Notes: generated from the letters alone by a model not told the origin. A stretch of DNA of 64,000 bases from Helicobacter sp. (GCF_014799995.1 NZ_JAAVGY010000042.1:8068-72067), one strand, 5' to 3'; counted from the first letter of the stretch, positions 35,600 to 44,764 are shown. Numbers and translations are program-made.

Positions 35600-37654
35600 T
35601 TACATTTCCATAGCTTTTATAAATTGTCTAATACCCATTTCTTGTCTTGATAAAAGAATCCTATCCAATAAGTTATCATCTCTTTCTTTAATGACGATTG
35701 CCTTGTCAATCTGAATATACCTAGATAGCTTTTTCTTAAATTCATTTGCGTCAAAAGCCCAATAAGCACTTTTAAGATTTTTTAATTTTTCAAATGCTTG
35801 TTGATACATTGCTTCACCATATTTTTCAATAAAACATTCTTTAATATCCTCCATAATTTGCAAATAAGTCGATACAACCTTTTCTCTACTTATAACCCCA
35901 ATAAGACGCTTTGTAGTACCTTTGGCTTTAAACTCTGACCAACTTTCCCCCTGCCCCAATGGAAAAGTATTGCAAAATATATCAATCAAATGCCCATAGA
36001 GATGTGCATTCACGAATCCGGGCATAAAGAATCGCTCCGAGATTCCAAGCTTCTCCACTTTTTGGCGAATCACAGGGACATTCCCCGCCCCAGCAGCGAT
36101 GAAAATCGTATTTTGATGTTTTTTCATCACTTCTGCAATGCACTCCAAATATTCCTCACTATCTACTTTTACAAGTCTGCCAATCACACCAAGCACTATC
36201 GTATCTTCTTTAATAGGATACTTCGCCTTTTCTGCCTTGATTGCTTCAGGGTTTATCGGGGGATTATAGAATTTCTCTGCGTCCATAGAGACTTTAAAAT
36301 CCTTGAAAACATATTGCGGTGATTGTTGAGCAAAATGACTTATCCTCTCATCAATTCCGACAATATCGTATCGCCCATTTCCGTGACTCCAAAATATCTG
36401 TTTTGGCGCACTTCTTGTAGCAAACAAAAAATCACTTGCATCAATCGTGCCTGTGGAGATTAAAATATCTATTTCGTCTTCTAGGATTTTATTTCTAAAC
36501 AACATTGCTTTTTGTAAATGCGGAACATAGTAGCTATATTGTTGCACCAAATGGTATGCGGGGCTCATCACGACACAACCAAGCTCTGCTAAGGCTCGCA
36601 TTGCCTGCATATCATCTAAACTTTTTTGAATATAAGCCATAGAATAGACGACAATCTCGTATTTTTTCGCAAATTCTTCATCATTTAACAATGTCTTAAT
36701 CAAAGAATATTCTACTTTATAAGGTGAATTTTCTACGATTCTGTCTTTTAAGATTCCAATTTTGACCTTACGCCCCTCTTGTCTGTCAATTTTGCTTTTG
36801 CATTTAGGCAATGTTTTGCCATATTCTACGAAATACGGCTCTACGAGCTTGACTACCTTGTCATTATATTCTTGCCAATCCTCTGCTAATTGCGCGGAAT
36901 TGCCAAATTTATGATAGATATAAAACTCTACATACATTGCCAAATCCAAATTTCCGCACTTCAAGAGCCGTTCAAGCACCCCAAGCCATACAGGAAAATT
37001 CTCACGCCATTTTAAATTATTAAAATAATGTTTGACATTCCAAAAAATGTGCATATTCCATAAAAAAATGGATTTCTTTCTCCTATCGTTTATTTGATTG
37101 AAATACTCTTCTTCTAAGGCTTCCTTTTGAATCTCTAAAATCCATTCAATCGGAATATGATAATAAAACAAAAAGTCTAGCATAAAGGAATTTAGCCCGT
37201 CCATATAGGTTTCCATCAAATCCAAATAAATAATATGACGCAAGAAAAACTTAACCGCCTTTTCTCCCTCTCCTTTAAGTATCATTGCCACACTAATGCA
37301 ATGAATAAATATTAAACGTTCATAATCAGATTCCGTGCTTTTAACATAACTTAGTAAGTCAATATAAGTATCAAATCGCGTATCTTGTGGAATCTTATCT
37401 GCATAATTGGTGCTAGAATCTCCAAAGATTCCATAAATCCACAAAACATTATAATCTGGAATGTCGCCTTTCTGATAAATCAGCTCTAGGCACTTTTGAC
37501 GCAATAAAGTAATGAGCTCCACTCTTGTTTCAAACTCCAAATTCTCTTGCTCTTGCTGCCCTAAAGAGCGAATCAACATTACTGCTTCATTGAAAGCTTG
37601 CTTGCTACTAGCGTCTTTAAGCCTAGTAAAAATCTCTTCTACAATTATTTGCAT
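35600..37654 (-). CDS. Large GT-B-type glycosyltransferase with unrecognised N-terminal domain
   Basis: A 684-residue protein. The C-terminal third has a glycosyltransferase character: VLGVIGRLVKVDSEEYLE, FIAAGAGNVPVIRQKVEKLG, FFMPGFVNAHLYGHLIDIF and NTFPLGQGESWSEFKAKG, which resemble the donor-binding domain of GT4/GT41-like enzymes. The first about 300 residues are helical and rich in aromatic residues with no motif I know, possibly degenerate helical repeats. It is the first gene of the minus-strand glycan cluster. The ATG at 37654 has only a weak site, and TATTAT upstream may be the -10. Confidence 0.65.
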   Translation of the reverse strand: MQIIVEEIFTRLKDASSKQAFNEAVMLIRSLGQQEQENLEFETRVELITLLRQKCLELIYQKGDIPDYNVLWIYGIFGDSSTNYADKIPQDTRFDTYIDLLSYVKSTESDYERLIFIHCISVAMILKGEGEKAVKFFLRHIIYLDLMETYMDGLNSFMLDFLFYYHIPIEWILEIQKEALEEEYFNQINDRRKKSIFLWNMHIFWNVKHYFNNLKWRENFPVWLGVLERLLKCGNLDLAMYVEFYIYHKFGNSAQLAEDWQEYNDKVVKLVEPYFVEYGKTLPKCKSKIDRQEGRKVKIGILKDRIVENSPYKVEYSLIKTLLNDEEFAKKYEIVVYSMAYIQKSLDDMQAMRALAELGCVVMSPAYHLVQQYSYYVPHLQKAMLFRNKILEDEIDILISTGTIDASDFLFATRSAPKQIFWSHGNGRYDIVGIDERISHFAQQSPQYVFKDFKVSMDAEKFYNPPINPEAIKAEKAKYPIKEDTIVLGVIGRLVKVDSEEYLECIAEVMKKHQNTIFIAAGAGNVPVIRQKVEKLGISERFFMPGFVNAHLYGHLIDIFCNTFPLGQGESWSEFKAKGTTKRLIGVISREKVVSTYLQIMEDIKECFIEKYGEAMYQQAFEKLKNLKSAYWAFDANEFKKKLSRYIQIDKAIVIKERDDNLLDRILLSRQEMGIRQFIKAMEM

Positions 37655-37831
37655 TATTTTATCTTTGCATTTAGGATTCTATAATATCGGCAAATTCTAG
37701 CAAAACTTTAGTTAAAAATACTATGATAATTACAAAATCCTTGCAAAGAGCAAGGTAACAAAGCAATCTATAATGTAAATAAGTCAATTTTTGCTTGGAT
37801 TTGGATTGCCTGACGCAGTGGTTAGCTCATT

Positions 37832-38022
37832 GTCATTGCGAGATTCCGCAAGGAATCGTGGCAATCTATCATCTTGCATAAAAGCAGCTATCCACTTGTC
37901 ATTGCGAGAATTGCTCGCAATTCGTGGCAATCCATAATGTTGCATACAGAAAATATACAATGGAATCTTTCAAGAAATTCAATATTATAGATTGCTTCGT
38001 CGCTTTGCCCCTCACAATGACA
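37832..38022. repeat. Three copies of a dispersed stem-loop repeat upstream of flaB
   Basis: Two direct copies (37832-37868 and 37898-37934) begin GTCATTGCGAGA and end CGTGGCAATC. A third, inverted copy (about 37986-38022) reads ATTGCTTCGTCGC to CACAATGAC. Each direct copy has its own perfect inverted repeat: GATTCC-GCAA-GGAATC in the first, GAATTGC-TC-GCAATTC in the second. They look like small non-coding dispersed elements. They lie in the 458-base gap between the glycan cluster and flaB; apart from these and the promoter I see no gene there. Confidence 0.75.
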
Positions 38023-38059
38023 GCAAAAATCGCCTCTTTTGCAACACAATTTCAAAAAG

Positions 38060-38076
38060 TGGAACACCATTTGCTT
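38060..38076 (+). promoter_or_regulatory. Sigma-54 promoter of flaB
   Basis: The sequence TGGAACACCATTTGCTT has GG (38061-38062) and GC (38073-38074) separated by exactly ten bases, the -24/-12 pattern of RpoN promoters. It lies about 40 bases before the flaB ATG. In Helicobacter flaB belongs to the RpoN/FlgR class of flagellar genes, so the site fits well. Confidence 0.85.
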
Positions 38077-38112
38077 TACCACTTGAAATTTTATTTTTGC
38101 AAAGGATGCATA

Positions 38113-39696
38113 ATGAGTTATAGGATATACACCAATGTGAATGCGTTAAACGCACACACTTCAGGAATTGTGAATAATCGCAATATGGCAGAATCGCTAG
38201 AGAAATTAAGCTCTGGTTTAAGAATCAATAAAGCGGCAGATGACGCTTCAGGTATGGCAATCGCCGATAGTTTGCGCTCTCAAGCCTCCGCTCTTGGTCA
38301 AGCAACAGCAAACGCCAATGACGCAATTGGTATGATTCAAACTGCGGATAAAGCAATGGACGAGCAAATCAAAATCTTAGATTTGATTAAAACTAAAGCC
38401 GTTCAAGCTGCACAAGATGGACAAACAAAAACAACAAGAAACGCTCTCCAAAGCGATATTTTAAGACTAATGGAAGAGCTAGACAATATTGCAAACACTA
38501 CAAGTTTCAACGGGCAACAAATGCTCTCTGGTGCATTTACCAATAAAGAGTTCCAAATTGGTGCTTATTCTAACACAACCGTTAAGGCTTCCATTCAACC
38601 AACAAATTCTTTGAAAATCGGACATGTTCGCTACGAAACCGGTGCAGAAATGTCTGTTAGTGCTGGGGCAGATAGTCTTTCAGAAGTTACACTTAGATTC
38701 TTAAATACTGATGGAACTTCCAACTACGCTATTGAATCTATCAAAATCTCCACTACTGCGGGAACAGGAATTGGGGCACTTGCAGAGGCAATCAACAAAA
38801 ACTCTGATATACTTGGCGTGCGTGCAACTTATGTCGTAATGGGGCAAGGCGTGGGTGCGATTGGTTCTGGAACTGTGCGCGGACTTACCATTAATGGAAT
38901 CCAAATCGGCGATGTCAATGATGTGCAAAAAAATGACTATGATGGCAGATTGATTGCGGCAATCAACGCACAAAAAGAGCGCACAGGCGTGCATGCTTCC
39001 CTTAGTATCTCTGGGGCGTTACAACTCACAAGTAATGACGGAAGGGCAATTTCTGTCCATGTAGATGATGGCTCTCACGTGCTTAATGGCGTCAATAGTG
39101 CGAATGCCCCAATAACAGAAGGTGGTTCCTTTGCTGCAGTTTCAGGAAACACACACGCAATCATTGGACGCTTGACTTTGATTCGTCTCAATGCAAGGGA
39201 TATTCTCGTCTCTGGCGTAAATTATTCTCAAGTTGGCTTGCACTCTGGTGCGACAAATATCCAAGCAGGTTCTGGACTTGCACAATACACCGTTAATCTT
39301 CGCAGCGTCAATGGTGAGTTTGACGCTAATGTCGCTTCAGCCATTGGTGCAAACTACAACACCGCTACCGCTTTTGTCAATAAAAACGGAATCGGGGCAG
39401 GTGTAACAAGTATGGAAGGTGCAATGGCGGTTATGGATATGGCACAATCCGCACAAGAACACCTAGATAGAATCCGTGCGGATTTGGGTTCTGTGCAACA
39501 ACAACTTGTGGTAACAATCAACAACATTACTGTAACACAAGTCAATGTCAAATCCGCAGAATCTCAAATCCGTGATGTGGATTTCGCAAGTGAATCAGCA
39601 AACTTCTCTAAAACAAACATTTTAGCACAATCCGGAAGCTTCGCAATGGCGCAAGCTAACCAAGTGCAACAAAATGTTTTGAGACTTTTACAATAG
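38113..39696 (+). CDS. flaB: Flagellin B
   Basis: A 527-residue flagellin. The N-terminal D0/D1 region (MSYRIYTNVNALNAHTSGIV, LEKLSSGLRINKAADDASGM) and the C-terminal region (AESQIRDVDFASESANFSK, QANQVQQNVLRLLQ) are conserved; the middle is the variable surface region. Similarity to H. pylori FlaB is higher than to FlaA, for example in SFNGQQMLSG and FQIGAYSNTTVKASI. ATG 38113 follows an AAAGGA site; the frame is open 63 codons upstream but that part lies in repeats and promoter. It is followed by maf and phosphotransferase-like genes, so this flagellin may be a target of the adjacent glycan machinery. Confidence 0.95.
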   Translation: MSYRIYTNVNALNAHTSGIVNNRNMAESLEKLSSGLRINKAADDASGMAIADSLRSQASALGQATANANDAIGMIQTADKAMDEQIKILDLIKTKAVQAAQDGQTKTTRNALQSDILRLMEELDNIANTTSFNGQQMLSGAFTNKEFQIGAYSNTTVKASIQPTNSLKIGHVRYETGAEMSVSAGADSLSEVTLRFLNTDGTSNYAIESIKISTTAGTGIGALAEAINKNSDILGVRATYVVMGQGVGAIGSGTVRGLTINGIQIGDVNDVQKNDYDGRLIAAINAQKERTGVHASLSISGALQLTSNDGRAISVHVDDGSHVLNGVNSANAPITEGGSFAAVSGNTHAIIGRLTLIRLNARDILVSGVNYSQVGLHSGATNIQAGSGLAQYTVNLRSVNGEFDANVASAIGANYNTATAFVNKNGIGAGVTSMEGAMAVMDMAQSAQEHLDRIRADLGSVQQQLVVTINNITVTQVNVKSAESQIRDVDFASESANFSKTNILAQSGSFAMAQANQVQQNVLRLLQ

Positions 39697-39700
39697 TTTT

Positions 39701-39724
39701 AAGCCCAATCTCTTGGGCTTTTTC
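39701..39724 (+). terminator. Rho-independent terminator of flaB
   Basis: A perfect 8-bp stem (AAGCCCAA and TTGGGCTT) with a TCTC loop, followed by a T-run, begins four bases after the flaB stop. Confidence 0.9.
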
Positions 39725-39733
39725 TGCTATAAT
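39725..39733 (+). promoter_or_regulatory. Extended -10 promoter for maf
   Basis: TGCTATAAT is an extended -10 element directly after the flaB terminator and 31 bases before the maf ATG. It suggests that maf and the genes behind it are transcribed from their own sigma-70-type promoter and not with flaB. Confidence 0.6.
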
Positions 39734-39764
39734 TTCTTAGCTTAATTCATTATAAGGAATCCCT

Positions 39765-41726
39765 ATGTCTCAATCTCTCAATTCTCGTTTGGACAAAAAC
39801 ATTGACGCCCTCTCCAAAGTCAATCCCATGTTAGCAGCGCAGCTCAAATTCCTAGTCCCCAATCAAAAATACGAAGTCTATATTGGAGATGACCCTTTAA
39901 ATATTAACATTTATGATAAAGAAAACAAGATTGCACTTTATGAAAACGAACCCTTAATGCAGACATTGGAAAAAATAAAAGAATTTGAACCCTTTGCACT
40001 CTATCCATTTTTATACTTTTTTGGTTTTGGAAACGGCATTTTTTATCGTTTATTGCTAAACCAAAATGCAAAATCTCTGAAAAAAATCTTTATTTTTGAG
40101 CCCGAATTGGAATTAATTTACATTGCATTAAACTTCGCGGATTTTAGCGAAGAAATTGCACAGCAAAAGCTTTTGATTTTTTGGACACAAACAACGGATT
40201 TTGGGAGTTTAAGCTCCTATTTGTCTAGTGAGGGGCAATGGATTTATTCTCGTATTTACAATTTACATCTTTACAATAGTTACTATGGACAATACACGAA
40301 AGAATGCTTGGATTTAAACACCCTTATTGTCCGCTTACTAGAACACCATGTCATCTCTGTGGGTAATGACGCCATTGACGCCTTGATTGGCTTAGAACAC
40401 CATTTGCAAAATCTCCCCGAAATGATTACCACGCCCTCTATGCTAGATTTTATTAAATCTGCCAAAAACACAGAAACTGCCGTGATTGTCTCCACAGGAC
40501 CTTCGCTCTATAAGCAATTACCTTTGTTAAAAAAATACGCCCCATATCTTACGATTTTCTGCGTTGATGCTTCTTTCCCAATTCTTGTGAAGCACAAGAT
40601 TAAACCTGACATTGTCGTAACATTAGAACGTGTAGAGCCCACAGCAGATTTTTATATCAAAACTCCCAAAGAAGCACAAAAAAATGTGATTTTTGCAATC
40701 ACTAGCATTGTGCATCAAGCGACAAGCAAGGCGATTACAAAAGGAATCAAAACTTATAGTATGCGCCCCTTTGGCTATACGCGATTCTTTGATTTAAAAG
40801 AATATGGCTATGCTGGAATCGGAATGAGTGCTGCAAATATGGCATACGAACTCATTGTGCATAGCCAATTTAAACGTTGCATTTTTATCGGGCAAGATTT
40901 GGCGTTTTCTCCTGATGGCAAAACACACTCCAAAGACGCAATATTTGGCGAAAACGAAACGCAATACAAACCAAAAGAAAATGCAAAAGACAAGATTCTA
41001 GTGCCTGCCTATGGCGGAGAGGGTGTCGTGGAAACAAGCAATGTGTGGAAAATGTTTCTCAACTTCTTTGAAAAGGACATTGCAGAAACACCTTACCCGA
41101 TAGAGGTGATTAACGCCACAGAAGGAGGAGCAAGAATCACAGGGACGAAAGAGATTCCATTCCAAGAGGTGCTAGAATCTCTGCCAAAAGCGAAAAAGTC
41201 CCCTATCCAGCTTACACCGCCTACCAAAGCGCAAATTGCTGCGAATCAAAAACTCATCAAGGCAAAAGTCAAAGAATTTTTAGATTATGGCTACAAAAGA
41301 AAAAAAATAGTAGAAAAGCTCTTCTTGAGAGTTGTTAAGATGACAGAAGAATTAGAGCGGCTCAATCGTGCCAATAAGCTAGAAAAAATCAACTTTGCCA
41401 AAATGGATAAATTACTAGAAGAGATTGATGATGTTAAAAATTTCTTTCAAGAGGATATTTTTATCAAATGCTTCATTGATGCGGTGCAATCCTATATCGT
41501 GCATCAAGAGCTAGAGTTTGCAAAAATCGCCGTGCGTCCTGTGCGAACGCTCATTGAAAAACAAGTCAAACAAATTGATTGGCTCTATGCACATAAATTT
41601 TGGCTTTTTTCTCTTGCAGGGGGAATGGATGCAACTTTGGAAGTTACAAAACGCGCAGCAAAAACTTGGATGGAGATTCCTAAAAAATATGACACAACAA
41701 ATACCACTACAAAGGAAGTAAAATGA
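39765..41726 (+). CDS. maf: Motility accessory factor family protein (Maf)
   Basis: A 653-residue protein of the MAF_flag10/DUF115 family, thought to transfer pseudaminic or legionaminic acid to flagellin. The central domain has NTETAVIVSTGPSLYKQLP, IFCVDASFPILVKHKIKPD, GYAGIGMSAANMAYEL, FIGQDLAFSPDGKTHSKD and INATEGGARITGTKEIPF, all typical. The ATG has an AAGGA site. Its position directly after flaB, and the PseH-like genes at 44.8-46.5 kb, support a flagellin-glycosylation role. Its stop overlaps the next start (ATGA). Confidence 0.85.
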   Translation: MSQSLNSRLDKNIDALSKVNPMLAAQLKFLVPNQKYEVYIGDDPLNINIYDKENKIALYENEPLMQTLEKIKEFEPFALYPFLYFFGFGNGIFYRLLLNQNAKSLKKIFIFEPELELIYIALNFADFSEEIAQQKLLIFWTQTTDFGSLSSYLSSEGQWIYSRIYNLHLYNSYYGQYTKECLDLNTLIVRLLEHHVISVGNDAIDALIGLEHHLQNLPEMITTPSMLDFIKSAKNTETAVIVSTGPSLYKQLPLLKKYAPYLTIFCVDASFPILVKHKIKPDIVVTLERVEPTADFYIKTPKEAQKNVIFAITSIVHQATSKAITKGIKTYSMRPFGYTRFFDLKEYGYAGIGMSAANMAYELIVHSQFKRCIFIGQDLAFSPDGKTHSKDAIFGENETQYKPKENAKDKILVPAYGGEGVVETSNVWKMFLNFFEKDIAETPYPIEVINATEGGARITGTKEIPFQEVLESLPKAKKSPIQLTPPTKAQIAANQKLIKAKVKEFLDYGYKRKKIVEKLFLRVVKMTEELERLNRANKLEKINFAKMDKLLEEIDDVKNFFQEDIFIKCFIDAVQSYIVHQELEFAKIAVRPVRTLIEKQVKQIDWLYAHKFWLFSLAGGMDATLEVTKRAAKTWMEIPKKYDTTNTTTKEVK

Positions 41727-42216
41727 AACTTGTTTATGCGCCAAGTTTTAGAGAATCTAAAGACATTCTACACGCCAATGCTTTATGCGGCTACGATATT
41801 TCTGTACTTGAATGCTTATTAGAAGCAAATAAATGGGGGGGGGGGCAGGAGATGAAGTTCTCTATCTCCCCAATCCCAAAACTCCCAAATCTTACCACAA
41901 AGTTATTTTAGATTCCCTCCCCTCTATCCAACCCATAAAATCCTTACAAAGTGCCAAAAGCTGCGACACGCTCATCACAGATTTTTCTACACTTGCCCTA
42001 TGTTTTAACTTAAGATTTTTAAAGCCAAGCGTGCTTTTTTTGCCTTGTTTTACTTCTATTGATTTCGGAAAAGACCATTTCTATTTATTAATAAGTCGCT
42101 TCAATTTTTTTAGCTTCTCGCAACAACAACTCAAGCAAACGCTGAAAGACTTGCCAAATCTAGCACCAGCAAAAACACAAGAGATTCTAAATTTTACACA
42201 AGAGGATTTATTATGA
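41723..42216 (+). pseudogene. Short CDP-glycerol-phosphotransferase-like gene, phase OFF by a poly-G frameshift
   Basis: The first frame (41723, MKLVYAPSFRESKDIL, to LLEANKW) enters an 11-G tract and ends at 41911 in unrelated sequence. The second frame continues the protein as AGDEVLYLPNPKTPKSY, then CDTLITDFSTLALCFN and LKPSVLFLP, the terminal part of a Glyphos_transf-like domain, to 42216. With 9 or 12 G the two join into about 164 residues. Even then it is only the C-terminal half-domain of such an enzyme, so it may act with its neighbour at 42213, whose ATG overlaps its stop (ATGA). The gene is OFF as sequenced. Confidence 0.8.
41835..41845 (+). repeat. Poly-G tract, 11 G (short phosphotransferase-like gene, OFF)
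   Basis: Eleven G on the plus strand, the only tract in a plus-strand gene. After TG of the Trp codon the 11 G put the reading frame into QEMKFSIS. Nine or 12 G would give Gly-Ala-Gly-Asp-Glu-Val. Confidence 0.9.
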
Positions 42217-43319
42217 ATGCACAATACCAAATTGATACTTTTATTCGACTGACTACCCAAAAAATCAAAGAATCCCTAAGCTCTAGGAAAAAAAATATTG
42301 CGATTGTTTCTTATTATCCTACTTATCGTTCTAATTACGGCAATCTCATCTCCGAACTAAAGAAAGATTACAATGTTATCACGATTGTGGATAGCATCCT
42401 AAATGACGATTTTGAAAAATCAGCCCACCATAATTTTCATTTTCCTTATCGTATTATAGATGGCGAAACGCATTATTATCTAAACACCGATATTCCAGAG
42501 ATTGACTTAATCATCACTGCAGACCAAGTAGGCTATCAAGAGGGCAAAATTGACCGCACATTTTTAAGCAAAAAAGCCAAACGCATTTATTTGCCCCACA
42601 GACTAACGACAGATTGCGGTGTTAGTGATAATATAGATTACATCATCGTGCCTTCAAAAACAGCAATGAAAGAGTTTAAGCTAAGAACTAGCAAAATGAA
42701 AGTCAAATTATTGCCTTGTGGCTATCCGCAATTTGATACAACCTTAGAAAATTACCATTACACCCCCGCAAACACTATCACCTATGCTCCCACTTTGCGT
42801 TATGTGGATATGAGATATTCTAACCTCAATGCGTATGCGGGTTTTGATTGCAATATGATAGAATGGTTGTTAGAAAATACGCAATACAATATTTCTTATC
42901 GCTCCCACCCAATAAACTATACCAACAACCACCTCTTTCATCAACAAATTAGAGCAAGATTCCAAAACCAACCCCGCGTTTCGTTTGACTGCAAAATGGG
43001 CAATGAGTTCTTTAATTTCAGCGATTATCTAGTTACAGATTGGTCTGCCACAGCCTTTACTTATTCTTATGCAACTCTGAAACCTAGCTTTTTCTTTATG
43101 CCTTTTCCTTTGAATAAAGATTTAAAAAGAGGTGGATATATTATAGAAAAGCAAAATTCACGCAACTTCGCCGAGCTTAAAAGCAAGATTGATTCCATTG
43201 ACTTTGAATCCCAAAAACAATTTTTCCAAAATTTGCGTGATGACAATGTCTATAATATCGGCACTTCATGTCAAGCAATCAAAACACAAATAGACTCAAT
43301 CTTAAAGGATAAAAAATGA
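42213..43319 (+). CDS. CDP-glycerol glycerophosphotransferase-like protein
   Basis: A 368-residue protein with a GT-B fold. The N-terminal half has KNIAIVSYYPTYRSNYGNLI and RIYLPHRLTTDCGV; the C-terminal half has TITYAPTLRYVDMRY, ISYRSHPINYTNNH and SDYLVTDWSATAFTYSYATL, characteristic of the Glyphos_transf family. It overlaps the next gene (ATGA at 43316), so the two are translationally coupled. Coupling with a nucleotidyltransferase-kinase fusion suggests it uses a CDP-activated donor made by that enzyme. Confidence 0.75.
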   Translation: MNAQYQIDTFIRLTTQKIKESLSSRKKNIAIVSYYPTYRSNYGNLISELKKDYNVITIVDSILNDDFEKSAHHNFHFPYRIIDGETHYYLNTDIPEIDLIITADQVGYQEGKIDRTFLSKKAKRIYLPHRLTTDCGVSDNIDYIIVPSKTAMKEFKLRTSKMKVKLLPCGYPQFDTTLENYHYTPANTITYAPTLRYVDMRYSNLNAYAGFDCNMIEWLLENTQYNISYRSHPINYTNNHLFHQQIRARFQNQPRVSFDCKMGNEFFNFSDYLVTDWSATAFTYSYATLKPSFFFMPFPLNKDLKRGGYIIEKQNSRNFAELKSKIDSIDFESQKQFFQNLRDDNVYNIGTSCQAIKTQIDSILKDKK

Positions 43320-44764
43320 AAGCAATTATCCTAGCTGCTGGAAAAGGCACAAGGCTATTGCCTTTCACACTAAACAAGCCAAAACCACTTTTAATTCTCA
43401 ACAACCAAAGCATACTAGAGAGGATAATTTGTCAATTACAATCCCACAAGATTACTGATATTTTAGTTATCACGGGACACAAGGCAGAAAAAATAGATTC
43501 TCTATCTCAAAAATTAGGATTCCAAACCTTATATTTTCCACACTTTGAGACGACCAATAGTGCAGCAACTCTTGCATTTGCTTCAAAGTTTTTAGTAGGC
43601 GATACTCTATTAATTAATGGAGATTCTTATATTAAAAATGGGGCATTTTTAGAATCACTCACAAAACATTCTACACTTATAGCCCAACATATTGACCAAA
43701 CTACCGCACTAACTTGGGGATTTGAAATAGATGCAAACAACAATCTCCTACGAATAGACACAAATTGTAAAAGTGGGCTTTGCGAATGTGGCATTAGTTT
43801 TATTGGTGCAAAGGATATAGAGCCCTTTAAACAATCTTTACAAACTTGCAAACCACAAGATTATTATGAAAATGCAATTTTAAAGATGATTCCTCACCAA
43901 TCCTACCGCATTTTAGAAGTTCAAGATAGCGTTTATGAGATTGACAGCTTAAAAGATGCTTTAAATGCTTCTCTTCTCACTCCACAAGAGTTTGCTTCCC
44001 AATGCTCCACAAATGGCAAAGCTTTAAGGCTTGGAGGATTTACAAATTATAACTTCAAAATAGAGCTCAATGGCACAAAGGTTCTTAGGATTCCGGGTAT
44101 TGGCACAGAATCCTTTGTAGATAGAAAACAAGAATCCAAGGTCATTGCACTAATCCCAACTGAAATTTCTGCTGAAACAACTTTTTATTCTGATTATATT
44201 AAAACAAGCGCCTTTTTGAATGGATTTTCAGACCAAACCAAAAGCAACGATTTGAGCACACACTTTTTAGAATCCCTTGCAAAAACACTAAAAAAACTCC
44301 ATTCTATTCCAATGCCTCAAGACTTCTCTCCCATCTCATTTATAGATGAAATTCATAAATACGAATCTCTAGCAGGCAAAAGAATCATTACTTCAAAAGA
44401 AAGTGATTTTATTTTAAAAATAGCTAATATTTTGCAAGGAGACACACAAGTGCTCAATCATAGGGATTTACTAAGGGGAAATGTAATGTATAATGGTAAA
44501 GAAGTTAGATTAGTAGATTTTGAATATTCTGGATTCTGCTCGAAATTATGGGATATTGCAAATTTTATTTGTGAATTTGATGTGCCAAGAAAAAAAGCCT
44601 TAGAGTTTATCCAAATCTATGGTGGAATCACAGAAAAAGAAGTGTATCAAGCTCGTATTTTAGTGCATTATATTTGGGGCTTATGGTATATCGTCAATCA
44701 AGTCAAGCAAGAAGAAGAACGACATTTACACTATTTATACAAATACCTTAAAATCTACTCCTAA
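43316..44764 (+). CDS. Nucleotidyltransferase-kinase fusion (LicC-LicA-like)
   Basis: A 482-residue protein. Residues 1 to about 230 form a sugar- or choline-phosphate nucleotidyltransferase (MKAIILAAGKGTRLLPFTL, KPKPLLILNNQSILERII, TLLINGDSYI). Residues about 235-482 resemble aminoglycoside/choline kinases, with the catalytic NHRDLLRGNVMYN and metal-binding LVDFEYSGFCSKLWDIANF. In LicC and LicA these activities make CDP-choline from choline. Here they are fused and sit beside phosphotransferase-like genes and flaB, which suggests a CDP-activated small molecule for a phosphodiester decoration. The substrate (choline, ethanolamine, glycerol or another alcohol) cannot be read from the sequence. 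Confidence 0.75.
   Translation: MKAIILAAGKGTRLLPFTLNKPKPLLILNNQSILERIICQLQSHKITDILVITGHKAEKIDSLSQKLGFQTLYFPHFETTNSAATLAFASKFLVGDTLLINGDSYIKNGAFLESLTKHSTLIAQHIDQTTALTWGFEIDANNNLLRIDTNCKSGLCECGISFIGAKDIEPFKQSLQTCKPQDYYENAILKMIPHQSYRILEVQDSVYEIDSLKDALNASLLTPQEFASQCSTNGKALRLGGFTNYNFKIELNGTKVLRIPGIGTESFVDRKQESKVIALIPTEISAETTFYSDYIKTSAFLNGFSDQTKSNDLSTHFLESLAKTLKKLHSIPMPQDFSPISFIDEIHKYESLAGKRIITSKESDFILKIANILQGDTQVLNHRDLLRGNVMYNGKEVRLVDFEYSGFCSKLWDIANFICEFDVPRKKALEFIQIYGGITEKEVYQARILVHYIWGLWYIVNQVKQEEERHLHYLYKYLKIYS

Noticed and set aside
37832..38022. Repeated units upstream of flaB that could suggest a CRISPR array
   Set aside because: Only three copies, one of them inverted, with diverged stems and no regular spacers; no cas genes in the window.
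37924..38112. Extended flagellin N-terminus of 63 residues
   Set aside because: The extension is encoded by dispersed repeats and the sigma-54 promoter; the flagellin N-terminus starts at ATG 38113 behind a good ribosome-binding site.
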